This document shows positions 38,010 through 48,462 of a stretch of DNA of 64,000 bases, piece after piece; position 1 is the stretch's first letter; each line of letters opens with the position of its first letter. A program made the position numbers and the translations under genes. The notes below the pieces were generated by a model that made no database searches, was not told the DNA's origin, and saw only the letters and a list, made by a program, of their open reading frames with translations. The stretch comes from Blattamonas nauphoetae. Lineage: Eukaryota > Preaxostyla > Oxymonadida. The stretch covers positions 62,001 through 126,000 of the forward strand of contig JARBJD010000157.1 in the NCBI GenBank assembly GCA_033064195.1. The letters run 5' to 3'.

Positions 38010-38221
38010 TGCAATCTGTATTCTTGCGTTGTTCAGCATTCCAGAGTTTTGATAAAAACACCATTTGATCTACTCATCTCATGATTCTTGATTCCTGTTC
38101 GTGTAGCTCAAACTTATCTGCGCTTTTCAGGGCTTGAAGAACATATGTTGAAATTATCATGACTTTTGGAGGAGATTAAAGTTCGGACCCACAACGAAGG
38201 TTCTTCCTCTGAACAGACCGA

Positions 38222-39295
38222 ATGAACACGATTATCAAGAAAACAGACACTTCCTCACGTGCAACACACTCTCAATTGTCCTCCCTTCCTTTGCCATTCT
38301 CGATTGATTGTATCCCTTTCCTGAATTGGGACGATAATCAAACCAAATCTGAATCGAACTTATCCGTTGTTTTTCAGTCTCTTGTTGCCACTATGAAGTT
38401 ACAGCCTGTGTTTGATGACACTCAGGAAGCAAAAGCTAGAAAGTTTCTGAAATCAATGTATTGGGCTAGTCATGAATCAATCGATAGATTTCTCCGCACC
38501 TTTGGGGAAAACCGTGATGAATATTTGACGAACTACGTACAGTGCCTGATGGTGCTCATTTCCTCACCCAGTCAGATCATCATTACAAGAACACTGAAGA
38601 TGCTCACAAGATTGATTTCGAACGGTTCAGTCAAAGTCCGACTGTCCCTCATCAAAGCTGATCTGATCCCTCAACTCATCAACACTCTCAATCTCCTGCC
38701 TGTATCGGTGTCAGTTTATGAAAATATCCACACCTCTCTCATTCGAATCATCCATCTTTCTCTCTGGTCGTCAACTCCAAGTGGTCTCGAACATCTCGGA
38801 ATTTACGAAGTCGATGAACAACAAGCTGTTCACGAGACGATATTGAAGCAAATTCTCGTTCCTTCGGAGAAGTATATTCGGCATTTGTGCATGAACCGCT
38901 TTTCGATCGTCGATGGAGAACAATCCGAACATTTTCTGATTCTATTCACCCGAATCCTCCAAATATCTCCGTTTTATCAACCGACACTGGATTTTGTTCT
39001 TCGTACGCCAGTCTTTCTCCCGCTCCCAAGTTGTCTCACATTCTTCGAAGATGATGAGTCAATCTGGTCTTTTCTGCATTCTATCGTCGATACCCAGCGG
39101 GAATGGAACGGTAAAAAGGGACTGAAACACCAGATGTGGAAGACAGTGCATCGAATGTTGAGAATGAAGGGTATCGAAGATGTGATTGAGGCAAAGCTTC
39201 TAAACGACAAAAATGAATCCTCAGGACGATGGATTGTCACCAAATCGATCGAATGGAACAACTTGCTGGGCATGAACCTCTCAACACTTCGGTAA
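38222..39295 (+). CDS. Hypothetical helical-repeat protein, 357 aa, probably an oxymonad family
   Basis: A single open exon from ATG 38222 to TAA. Key stretches are FLNWDDNQTKSES near residue 33, SLVATMKLQPVFDDTQEAK, FLRTFGENRDEYLTNYVQCL, VLISSPSQIIITRTLKMLTR, VRLSLIKADLIPQLINTLN, QQAVHETILKQILVPSEKYI, LTFFEDDESIWSFL and WKTVHRMLRMKGIEDVIEAK. Alternating amphipathic helices suggest an armadillo/HEAT-like solenoid. From memory this matches a large uncharacterised family in oxymonads such as Blattamonas; I cannot verify that here. A downstream start at MKLQPVF is possible. It stands alone between decayed sequence on both sides. No function is proposed. Confidence 0.72.
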   Translation: MNTIIKKTDTSSRATHSQLSSLPLPFSIDCIPFLNWDDNQTKSESNLSVVFQSLVATMKLQPVFDDTQEAKARKFLKSMYWASHESIDRFLRTFGENRDEYLTNYVQCLMVLISSPSQIIITRTLKMLTRLISNGSVKVRLSLIKADLIPQLINTLNLLPVSVSVYENIHTSLIRIIHLSLWSSTPSGLEHLGIYEVDEQQAVHETILKQILVPSEKYIRHLCMNRFSIVDGEQSEHFLILFTRILQISPFYQPTLDFVLRTPVFLPLPSCLTFFEDDESIWSFLHSIVDTQREWNGKKGLKHQMWKTVHRMLRMKGIEDVIEAKLLNDKNESSGRWIVTKSIEWNNLLGMNLSTLR

Positions 39296-39299
39296 AAAC

Positions 39300-41645
39300 A
39301 GACCAGAACGAGCGAGCCTTCCGAACTGTTTCTGACTTCTTATGGACAGCACCCATTTTTCTTTGTGATTACGACAGCCTCTGTCTTCCCCACGTCATCT
39401 CATCTCTCCAATCTTGATTCTGGCCGATGCATCAGCACATCGCAGATTGTTCCATCCATCTTCTCTCGACACAACATTCACACCTCGACCATCCTTCTCA
39501 GATCCAACCGCTCCCGACATTGTTCGAAGTTGATTCACCACACTCTCGCCACTCTCTTCGCCTCCCTCGTGGTTGCACAGCAAGGACAAGCAAAGCCTCG
39601 AGTTCGATATATTTCGGATTTGGAGGGGAAACGGAAGGACTGAGCATAAATTGATTTTCAGAGATTGTTCATCTTATTTTTGACGATGCTGGCCAAGTCG
39701 GCACGACAGTTAGATCCCTAATTGATCAAAATCTCAAATCATCAGATGAAGGACTGCGACGAACACTCCCTCCCTTGCAAACTCGATCTGGTCGCCCTTC
39801 AATCGATACTCCGCAGCCATTCCGCCTTTCACCTCGGATCACATTCGACCTTTCCGGCTGAGTGCACAGCGGGACAGTTCCTGGTCACTTGATGAAGATC
39901 TCCGTCGATCCCCGCCCAACATGCACTCTCGTTTCCGACTCCATCGACGGTGTTCCCACACCCCGCGTGACCCACTGCAGTGTTTCGGGATTTGGGGGAT
40001 TCATGGAGTTTGTCGGAAGGAGTGACGACAACTGCTCTCGACCGACGTTCATTCCTTCGTCACGACGAACGACTCGTGGGAACAACACCGAGACACTGTC
40101 TGGATGAACCAACAGCCAGTGAAGACAAGTCACTCTGCGAACACGCTGGGTGTCTGTTCGTGTTTGGTTTGGTGGACTCAGTGTTGATTCGAACGGGAGG
40201 AAGAACGGCTCAACGACCTGTGGTATTACTCAATTGACCAAAATGGATTTCCACAGCTTGTTCCGCTGAGGGAGGACTTGTCAGCTATCGTGAGGGGAGC
40301 AGTGGCATTCGGTCACCTTCTCCCAGAACCAATCCCTTGTCAATCCGGACCAACACACTATTTGGACCAAAACAATCGAAATTGACGACGAACAGCCGAT
40401 CTTCTTCTCGTCGTCACTGGCCCAGCGTGACCAAATGGACCATCCCGACCGTCGACCGAAACATCCTCGCTTCGCAGATTCGCACAATCAGAGCTTTATC
40501 CTCAACTCTCCCTTCTTCCAAGCCTCTACCTTCGCCGCTTGCACTGTCGCCATGAAGGACGGACTTGTCGACATGGACGGGTTGGATGGGGACGAGCTTC
40601 GGCTGTTCTGGACGTCTTGGAAAGTGTCTGAACTCGCCCCCAACATGTCACACAGCAAGTCGGAGGTTCAGCAAGCGAGTGGACGGATAAGAAGTCGGAG
40701 TGTGGCTCTTCTGGGGAGGCAGGCGTTCTTGTTTGGTGGTGGCGTGTCAGATGGGCTTCAGACGGATGCCACTCACAAATGCAACATACCGTTCATCTCA
40801 CCCCTCACCGACACCTTCACCTGCTCGCAACTTCGGCACTTTCGTCGATTCGTCAGCATGCCCGCCTGGGCACGAACCTTCCAAAACATGAATCAAATCA
40901 GACAAGAATAAGGGAAGAAACGAACGAAAAAAACCGCACCCTTCGCTCTCCACGTTCAATCATTCTCCACACCTCATCCTCGTTTTCCCACAATCTGAAC
41001 ATCACTCGCTCGCTCTCTCGCTTCTGATTCCTGATCTGCCACTGTGTGTGTGTCCACGGCAGGTTCGGATCTCTTTGTTTGGCTGATTGTGGTTGTCTGT
41101 TGACTCTCTTCACCAACCGTGCCTGCCCCATCCTCGCTCCCTCCTCGTCCGAACTCCATTTGAGTGCATTCTCCTCATCGCCCTCGAACATCTGCAGACG
41201 TGTGCAAAGCATTCACTTTCACCAATCCGAGACACTCCAGCTCATGCGATTTCACCACTCACTCTTCGTCAATCCCTCCCTTCCGAAAGATCAACTCGGC
41301 CGACATCAGCACTCCGATGCCAGCCTCCTCACTCCACGCGAGGGAGCGTTCGTGTCCTGCTCCACTCGCCGCCATCTCTGCTTGTGTTTGTTGCTTTGAC
41401 TCTGCCTTCGTCTCCCTTTGTGTCGATGCAAATTGAGATCTGGCACCATGCTGTTGACATTGTGGAGTGCTTGTCTGAACGAGGACTCAGCGCACATTGA
41501 CTGCTCGATCCAAACTCCAACATTTCACTTCTGTCGATTGTCCACACTTGGAATCCTCCGTTCCAGCGACTCCACGACGACATTGTGGAAGACTCCACCG
41601 AAATGTTGGATGCAGTTGGCAAGACCGGAGCATAAAGACGGGAGG
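39300..41645 (+). pseudogene. Zone of decayed coding sequence
   Basis: About 2.3 kb with coding-like composition but frequent stops and frame changes. Recognisable pieces are FGGFMEFVGRSDDNC near 40000, FPQLVPLREDLSAIVRGA near 40250, a kelch-like piece, ALLGRQAFLFGGGVSDG, near 40710, and QIEIWHHAVDIVECLSERG followed after a stop by LLSIVHTWNPPFQRLHDD near 41430-41580. At least two unrelated host genes appear to have decayed here. None can be annotated as a working gene. Confidence 0.4.
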
Positions 41646-41734
41646 AGTTGGATTGGGAAAACGAGATCGAAGTCATCAGCAACACTCCGAAAGAATCCAG
41701 GGAATCCGAACGAAAAATGGATTTCATTCTTCAT

Positions 41735-41867
41735 TTCCAGGATATTCACCTTTCTTCTTTTCATCCGATTGAGATTGTTTCCACTCGGCGAAGACAACAT
41801 CAGCTCGCACATCCTCCTCCTTCACAACGGTACTTTCACTTCGATCTTCATTGATTTCTAGCTATTT
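41735..41867 (+). repeat. Duplicated 3' end of the giant FYVE-like gene
   Basis: About 130 bp closely match 17095-17230, the last codons and 3' flank of the giant gene (peptide DIHLSSF then RRRQHQLAHPPPS, and ATTGATTTCTAGC downstream). What precedes it is unrelated to the giant gene. As at 17.2 kb, a kinase/SPRY gene starts shortly afterwards, so the piece marks the left edge of a duplicated block. Confidence 0.75.
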
Positions 41868-44800
41868 CAGTTGTCGACACAGCATCTCATCTTTTTTGAG
41901 CAACTATTGATTTCTCATTTGTTGGTCACAACTTTCAAAGTCTCGTCTTCGACTTGGTTCTGTTTAACGGGTTGATCGCTTGTTCGAAACATTTTAAACA
42001 AAGTTGATCGTGGAATATGGCTGATAGTACCGAAGTTCCCGAAGGCTGTTTGTCATGTTCTTGTTGTTCATGAATGAATTTCGATTGTGGTTGTTGTTCA
42101 GATTCTTGGGTTCGGATCGTGTACTCAGGTGGGACTGTGATGGTTGTGGAAATGATTGAAAAGTCGACCAACATCCACTACACAGGAAAGATAGTACAGT
42201 GCTTGACTCAAAACGACATCGATCAATTCAATAAAGAAGCTGGAAGACTGAGAACTTTCGACCATCCTCGAATCATCAAACTGAAGGAAGTCATCACAAT
42301 GGACAACATCAAAGTTATGGTGATGGAACTGGGCGGAACCCCTCTTTCTGAAATAATGAAAGATTCCAAATCAAGGAATGATCCGATACCTCGCGAAGTG
42401 TGTTCGCCAATCGCCTTTTCTTCTTGTTCTTCTTCGCAAATTCTCATTTTTCTCTCATTTTCATCTTCAATCTGTGGTTATTTTGTTGATTATTTCAGAA
42501 AATATATCGAATCATGGAGGATATTTCGTCCGCACTGGACATGATGCACAACCACTCAACCGGACGGACGGCGCACGGCAATATCAGAATTCCGAACATT
42601 TTAATTGGCAGGGATGGCCATGCGAAGCTCTGTATGTCTGTTTTTCCACTATATCGTCCTTGTCTCAACTTACTTCCTCTCTGATCCTCTGTTCATCGTC
42701 GAAGGTGGGTTTGGGGAAACATATTCGGATGACATGAGCCTCACTGAATTTGAGATGCCGCAGCTGTACGTTTCGCCGGAGAGACTGGACTCAGAGTCGG
42801 GAGAAGCGACGTGCGAGGGGGATGTGTGGTCGTTGGGAGTTGTGCTGTATTGGCTGCTGTTTGGAGAGCCGCCTTTCAAGAAAAATAACATGGTGCAACT
42901 GATTCGGGACATCCCGTCGTTCAAAGCAGTCAATATTCCGAATTCTTGCGGAGAAGAAGAGCGAGCGCTGCTGATGCGAATGATGGACCCTGTCTGCCTT
43001 CATTATCTCTTTTGATCATCCCTCCCTTTTTCTTAATCTTCCCTTTTGGTCAGTGTGCAGAATCTCGAATAACTTGTCGCCAGCTGCGACTCTCCAAGTC
43101 GTTCCAATGCATTGTGAACACAATTGAAGGAGTTTGGAAGCTGAAAAATGATGAACAGACGCAAAGGGTGGAAGCAGAGGACAACAAGTGGAAAGCTGAA
43201 GCAGAACGAGGAAGGATGGAAGAAGAGAAGAAGAAGGCAGAATCTGAAAGAAGGAAGATGGAGGAAGAGAAACAAAAAGCAGAGGAGAAAGCAAGAAAAG
43301 CAGAGGAAGCGAAGAAGAAGGCGGACGCAGAAAGAACTCGGATGGAAGAAGAGAAGAAGAAAGCAGAAACAGAAAGAAGGAAGATGGAGGAAGAGAAAAG
43401 AAAAACGGAAATCGAAAGTAGGAAGATAGAAGAGGAGAAAAGGAGAGCAGAGTGGAAGCTGAAGACGATCGAAGAACAGAAACAACAAGCAGAGAGAGAA
43501 AAAGAGGAACTCTCAAACGAAGTGAAGCGAACTCTTCAAGAACTTGAGGATGCTCGAGAAGCGAAAGAGAAGATCGAGCGAGAGATGCATTCTTTGAAAA
43601 CATGGTACGACGATTTGAAACTCCAACTATCCAATTTCCCTGCTTATGTTGGAACTGAATCTCTCACAACGATTGACCGAACTGTTCACAAACTCACTCC
43701 AAACTCAATCACTCAGATCATCAAGCAGAAAACTGGAGATTGGAGAACAGCATACTCTCTTCCGATCGACGAGGGAGAGTGGGAACTCAAAATCAGAGAA
43801 CATGACACACTTTGGCATGTGAGTGTGTTCTTCTCTCTTCTCATCTTTTCAGCTCTTGGCTACCTCAGACATCCTCTTCCTGAAAACGCCACACAACAAC
43901 AGTGTGGCACCTATTTCGGTGGGATTGGCGGTCACTTCGTTCTTTGGAAGGGAGGGATGCGGCATGCAGGAAAAGAATTCAAGCCAGCAGGAACGAACAA
44001 GAAGTGTGATGAAGTTGGGCAGACAGCAGCGATTCGAGTGAACATGTCGACTCGAGAAGCTCGACTGTTTCTGGACGACGAAGAACAGCCTGGGATCTTC
44101 ACCGACATCCCTTCTCCTCTCTGCCTCGGAATTACAACACAGAACCAAAATACCCGAATTGAAGTCATTTATTTTGCCACAACAGACGGCTCGAAGACAG
44201 AACATGCGAAATGGGCACTCTCCATGTCAACTCGAATCAAGGCCTTGGAGGCAGAGAACCTGAAGCTGGAAGATACGATGGACAGGATGAGAATAATGCT
44301 CCGAACAGAATGGGATGGAACAGAGTCTCTCCACTCAGTCGATGGCACTGCGCACCAGATATCTCCAACCACTCTCACACAAGTCATCAAACTCGAAAAG
44401 ACCAATGAATGGAGGACAGCATTCACTTTTCCGGTCGAAGAGGGAGAGTGGGAATTGAAAATCAGAGGAAATGACACAGTTTGGAATGTGAGTGTGTTCT
44501 TCTCTCTTCTCATCTTTTCAGTGCTTGGCTTCCTCAAACATCCTCTTCCTGAAAGGTCCACACACACACAGTGTGGAAGCTATTTCGATGGGATTGGTGG
44601 TGATTTCCTTCTTTACAGTGGAGGGATGTGGCAAGGAGGAGAATTCAAGCCAGCGGGAACAAACAAAAAGTGTGATCGAGTTGGGCAGACAGCAGCGATT
44701 CGAGTGGACATGTCGACTCGCGAAGCTCGACTGTTTGTGGACGACGATGAACAACCTGGGATATTCACCGACATCGGGTAAGTATAGAGACAGATCTGAT

Positions 44801-45268
44801 TTTGTATACACACAGATCTGTCCGTTGGTATAGGCACAGATCTGAAGGATACACACAGATCTGTCTATATGTTCATAATTTTCGACTATATCACACATTT
44901 TTTCTCTGATTTATCTTCGAAACAAATTGTATGTCCCTCTACCCCCTTTAAAACCACAACTCTCGAAAAAGTTGGACCAGAAGAACTGATCAAGCCAGAA
45001 TAAGTACAAAACGTATCACAGGTGTGACATGGTGAGGTGAGGGATGACAGCGATCGGATATGAGGGAGGAGTGATGTCATGGCTTTGTTGATGACGCGGT
45101 TCTGTGCAGGAAGCTGGCAGAGGGAAAGATTCAGGGAAAAAGTGAAATGAAGAGGAGAACGGGATACTGGTGCGAGATTCGGGTCGTATCGCATCCAGAA
45201 GAGCATCATTCAGGTACGGTGGAACAGGAGGTGCTATTGGTGGTGAAACAGTGAGGAGCACAGGATCC

Positions 45269-46749
45269 TCATTTCTGTCGTGTTGGGGCGACCAAGGAGA
45301 GATCTGAAAAGGCACTGTCTGTGCGGGGAAGGTAAGATATCACAGCAGGAGCGCGAGATGGAGTGGTGGCGAAGGCGGGGATAGGAGAAGGGGCGACAGG
45401 GGTTGAGAGGGGAGAAAGAGGGAGTTGCGGGGGTGTCTGAGGTTGTGGAGGGTGTTGGGTGGGGCTGGATGTGTTTCGGCGAGATGCGAGTGCTCTGTGG
45501 ATGGTCGGAACAGGCGATGGTTCTTCCTCAGACTGCTCGCCTTCAAAGTCGTCTTCTGCAAGGATTTCAGTTTGTTCTTCTTCTTTGTCCTCCTCATTAT
45601 CCATCGCTGCTGCTTTTTGATGTGTGATTCGCTTGATTTCTGCTGTTTCCCACTCTGACCATTCCCCAGCTTGAGTCCTTCGCTCGTTCTCAGCTATGAT
45701 CGGTAGTAATTCAGCTATAGGACACAAAACCCGCTAATCGACCAAATCATACCTCTTCACCTGCTGTAGCACCCCAAACAAGACACGGAGAGTGGAGTGA
45801 TGTCTGAACCGCTCTCGAACTCCACAATAAGTCCGCTGATGCTCTTCGCAGGTTAATACAAAGTATGTTGTACGATTGTTGAACTCTTCCACTTGGAAGG
45901 GGAGAATGTCGATTAATCCGTTTGTTTTGATTTCCAACATTCTGAGATCTGGAAGCAGGTCAACTTTAGGTGAAAATTCTCGGAGGAGTGCGATTTCTTT
46001 TTCGCAATCTGCAAAAGTTGCATTATTCCCAACTCTTGTCACCAGATCGGCGAGAGGGAGAGCAGCTTCGTCGGTGACTTCCTTTCTGGCATTTCATTCA
46101 TCATGAATTCGTGTTTCCAGGACTAAGTGTTGGTCCAGTCGTAAAAACTTGAGATGGGGTGGCGAGTGGGGACGATTTGGTTGAGGAGATCCGAACCATC
46201 CGAAGAGGAAATTGTGTGGATGGAATTGTGTTTGAGTGGATTGGAAGGCAGTTCATTGACTCGACAAGGTAGTCATCCATCTCAAAGAACGGTGACAGTT
46301 CGCTTGTTGATGAATTAGTGTTTTGGGAGTGGGAGGAAAGTTGACAGTCGAGATCATGTGGGGAAGAGTTCAGATCGTCTCCATCGCTTAACATATTTCC
46401 TCCATCTTCCAACCTCGAAAGGACGAAGTCATCATCACGTCCGATGAACGCCCGCGATTGCGTCGGATGTCTTCTTTTTCTGTTAAGTTTCTTGTTTTGT
46501 TGTGATGGGAAGACGACACGCTTCAACTTTGCTTCCCTTTTTGGTTGATCCAAAGCGCCAAGTGAGAGTGTGGGACTTGATTCTTTTCTGCCAAACTGAA
46601 AAGTACCGATTAATCTTTCGTGTAATTTGGCGGGAACGGATTTTTGAGTTTTGAGTGAGGCACATATCCAAAAACAGAGGGGAGTGGACGCTCTCGAATA
46701 ATTTACCGGCCTCGTCCCACTTCCTTTTTGGCATGACGGAGGGCATCAC
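45269..46749 (-). CDS. Unassigned protein frames inside the 3.1-kb transposon
   Basis: Minus-strand exon-like frames follow one another: MPKRKWDEAGKLFESV from 46734; VPAKLHERLIGTFQFGRK and on through a basic stretch (KKLNRKRRHPTQSR) and an acidic, Ser-rich stretch to 46101; then 46042-45734 (LPDLRMLEIKTNGLIDILPF, YFVLTCEEHQRTYC); then 45727-45269, ending in a Pro/Ser-rich tail. Splice sites could not be fixed. It may be one spliced protein, either a divergent transposase or cargo. The basic region followed by acidic Ser-rich sequence suggests a nuclear protein. I recognise no domain. Confidence 0.4.
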
Positions 46750-47443
46750 GGTAAGTTGTACCGAATGGTGTCTAGTGAAGCAGCCACCAAACTGTCATGG
46801 TGTAATATGCTGAAGATGGAGAAAGAGATGAAATAATGATTGTGAAAGGTGAGACAGACTTTATGGGAACGTTCGTTTCACGAATGGGATTCAATTGTTC
46901 GGAAATCAGTTCTACCCTACGATCGGCAGGTTAAACGAACTTAGACAACATTCCATTGTGTCACTAGATTTGCTATTGATCATTTCATATTCTACTGGAA
47001 TAAACGAGAGAATATACATGCTAGAACGAACTGAAATACTTGTGCCCTTTCGACGACGGATCGAAGGCATGGAGGATCAATTGTTTCTGCATAGAATCTG
47101 GCCTTGACCAGGGATGTTCGGAGACTATTTAAATTCTATATCCAGTCAAGTACATCAAGTTTATATGTCTGGGGAGAGGGAACTGCCATTAGATCAATTC
47201 CATCAATTCCAGGTCGAAGGCAGATTGAGGATGAGTTTGATGAGACATGTGAGTTCGCAGTTTGGATTCGAATGGTTGTATAAATCGATATTTCGTGAGA
47301 TGGAGAGAAATCAAGGCTTGACGGGTTGATCACTTCCATCGTTCACACAATGACAGACTTTTGGTTTAAAGGGGGTAGAGGGACATACAATTTGTTTTGA
47401 AGCTAGATAAGATAAAAAATGTGTGATATAGTCGAAAATTATA

Positions 47444-47766
47444 CAGGGTGAGCCAAAAGTAACCTTCATCCCACAATTGTGTTTTTATGTCATCTTTTCG
47501 AAAACAAACATCAAATAGAGATCGTTGTCGCTATACTGTTTGCTCACCACCTCATTCACTGATTTCTTTCTAATCAACTTCAGTGCAGTGTACGAATGAA
47601 GTCAGATCGTTCGCATGTCCCGATTTCTGACAAAAAACGAACGAGAATTCAGTTAAGCTTTAATGATCACTCTCTTCATATTTCACGTCTTGAAACTCTC
47701 TTTTTTAACTTTTGTCGAAAAAGGCTTTGATCGGCCCCTAGAGAAGGTTACTTTTGGCTCACCCTG
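47444..47766. mobile_element. 323-bp mariner-type MITE nested in the right end of the larger element
   Basis: Perfect 24-bp inverted ends start CAGGGTGAGCCAAAAGTAAC, with TA on both sides (47442-47443 and 47767-47768). The TA duplication and CAGGGTG-type ends are those of Tc1/mariner elements. No transposase frame remains, so it is non-autonomous. It interrupts the right inverted repeat of the 3.1-kb element, so it arrived later. Confidence 0.88.
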
Positions 47767-47994
47767 TAAACAAATTGACAGATCTGTGTGTATCCTTCAG
47801 ATCTGTGCGTATACCAAATTTAGATCTGTGTGTATACAAAATCAGATCTGTCTCTATACATACCCACCGACATCCCTTCTCCTCTCTGCCTCGGAATCTC
47901 CACACACGACCTGAATGTTCCTGTTGAAGTTCTTCATTTTGCTCGCATTGACATATGACGAAGCAAACAAAGTGACCTTGTCGTTACGTGTTGC

Positions 47995-48110
47995 TGCGAC
48001 CCAACTGACCGACAACTCGGAATCTCGCTGATTCCGTCTTTCTTTTGTTGTTGAGTCACCTTTACGCACATTTCTAAAATGAATAATTCTTTCACTTTAT
48101 TTTATAGTCC
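47995..48110 (+). repeat. Family 3' flank, copy 3 (after gene C)
   Basis: Same flank as after genes B, B2 and D (GTCTTTCTTTTGTTGTTGAG, then ACGCACATTTCTAAAATG). It follows the TGA of gene C at 47958 and precedes the tail-to-tail second HECT copy, as copy 2 precedes the first. Confidence 0.55.
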
Positions 48111-48368
48111 CATCGTCCCGACGAATCGTGGTTTGATGCTCAGAATTGAATTCAACAAAAAGCGTGAATTAACCAGTTGGGGGAGCTGAATTTCTGATGA
48201 CCATAAGAAAAGCAGTCCTCATCTTGTCAGCATCCTCCAACAGCGGAATATCCAACTTATTGAAGGACATGTGCCCCTCAGGCATCTTCAGCTCAGTGAC
48301 TCCCAACGAATGAAGAACAAATCGCCCGTTCTTGTCTGATGGTGATGCCTTCAGATCCTTGAAACCGG

Positions 48369-48462
48369 TTAAGTATAGGCGCAGATCCGTTTTTGGCTAC
48401 ACGCAGATCTAAAAAAAAGGATACGCGCAGATCCAAATGGATACACGCAGATCTGTTTTCAA
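48369..48462. repeat. Four-unit transposon-end array related to the 3.1-kb element
   Basis: It starts TTAAGTATAGGCGCAGATCC and has four units of 20-25 bp around TACACGCAGATCT, in the order and spacing of the ends of the 3,090-bp element but with GCGCAGATC in place of ACACAGATC. It marks the left edge of the foreign sequence in the second HECT gene. No matching right end was found, so only part of a sister-family element may remain. Confidence 0.65.

Larger units (their letters stand above)
44776..47865. mobile_element. 3,090-bp DNA transposon with long inverted ends, inserted in gene C
   Basis: It is flanked by the 9-bp duplication ACCGACATC (44767-44775 and 47866-47874). The inverted ends run about 180 bp, left 44776-44955 and right about 47362-47865, and start GGGTAAGTATAGAGACAGAT (right-end copy has one change). 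Each end opens with four units of about 22 bp around ACACACAGATCTG, typical of transposase-binding subterminal repeats. A 9-bp duplication and long inverted ends fit Mutator-like elements best, but no transposase with a DDE motif is recognised. The minus-strand frames inside (45269-46749) are unassigned. The right end is interrupted by a nested MITE. Confidence 0.8.
42017..47958 (+). pseudogene. Gene C: dead-kinase / coiled-coil / two-SPRY gene split by a transposon
   Basis: Exons: 42017-42047, 42102-42397, 42499-42631, 42705-42991, 43054-43822, 43853-44491, 44522-44775, then 47875-47958 beyond the 3,090-bp element. With one copy of the target duplication the frame is continuous for about 830 residues to TGA. 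The kinase has lost its loop glycines (YSGGTVMVVE), its catalytic Asp and Lys (HGNIRIPN for HGDIKxxN) and the Asp of DFG (GFG, codons at 42630-42631 plus 42705 onward). Three independent catalytic losses make it a certain pseudokinase. The coiled coil and two SPRY-type modules are intact up to the insertion, which falls in the GIFTDIPSPL motif. The micro-introns are 43823-43852 and 44492-44521. Before the insertion it was probably expressed as a non-catalytic protein. Confidence 0.78.

Noticed and set aside
39862-41500. Working kelch-repeat protein gene
   Set aside because: Only one kelch-like piece is seen and stops interrupt every frame over the zone.
45269-46749. Calling the inner proteins of the 3.1-kb element a MULE transposase
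   Set aside because: No DDE motif, SWIM finger or other transposase feature is visible; only the ends and the 9-bp duplication point that way.
44776-47865. The 3.1-kb insertion being spliced out of gene C, using GTAAGT at its left tip as donor
   Set aside because: The donor looks good, but none of the four AG sites in the right subterminal repeats returns to the SPRY frame, and the tip itself ends ACCC, not AG.
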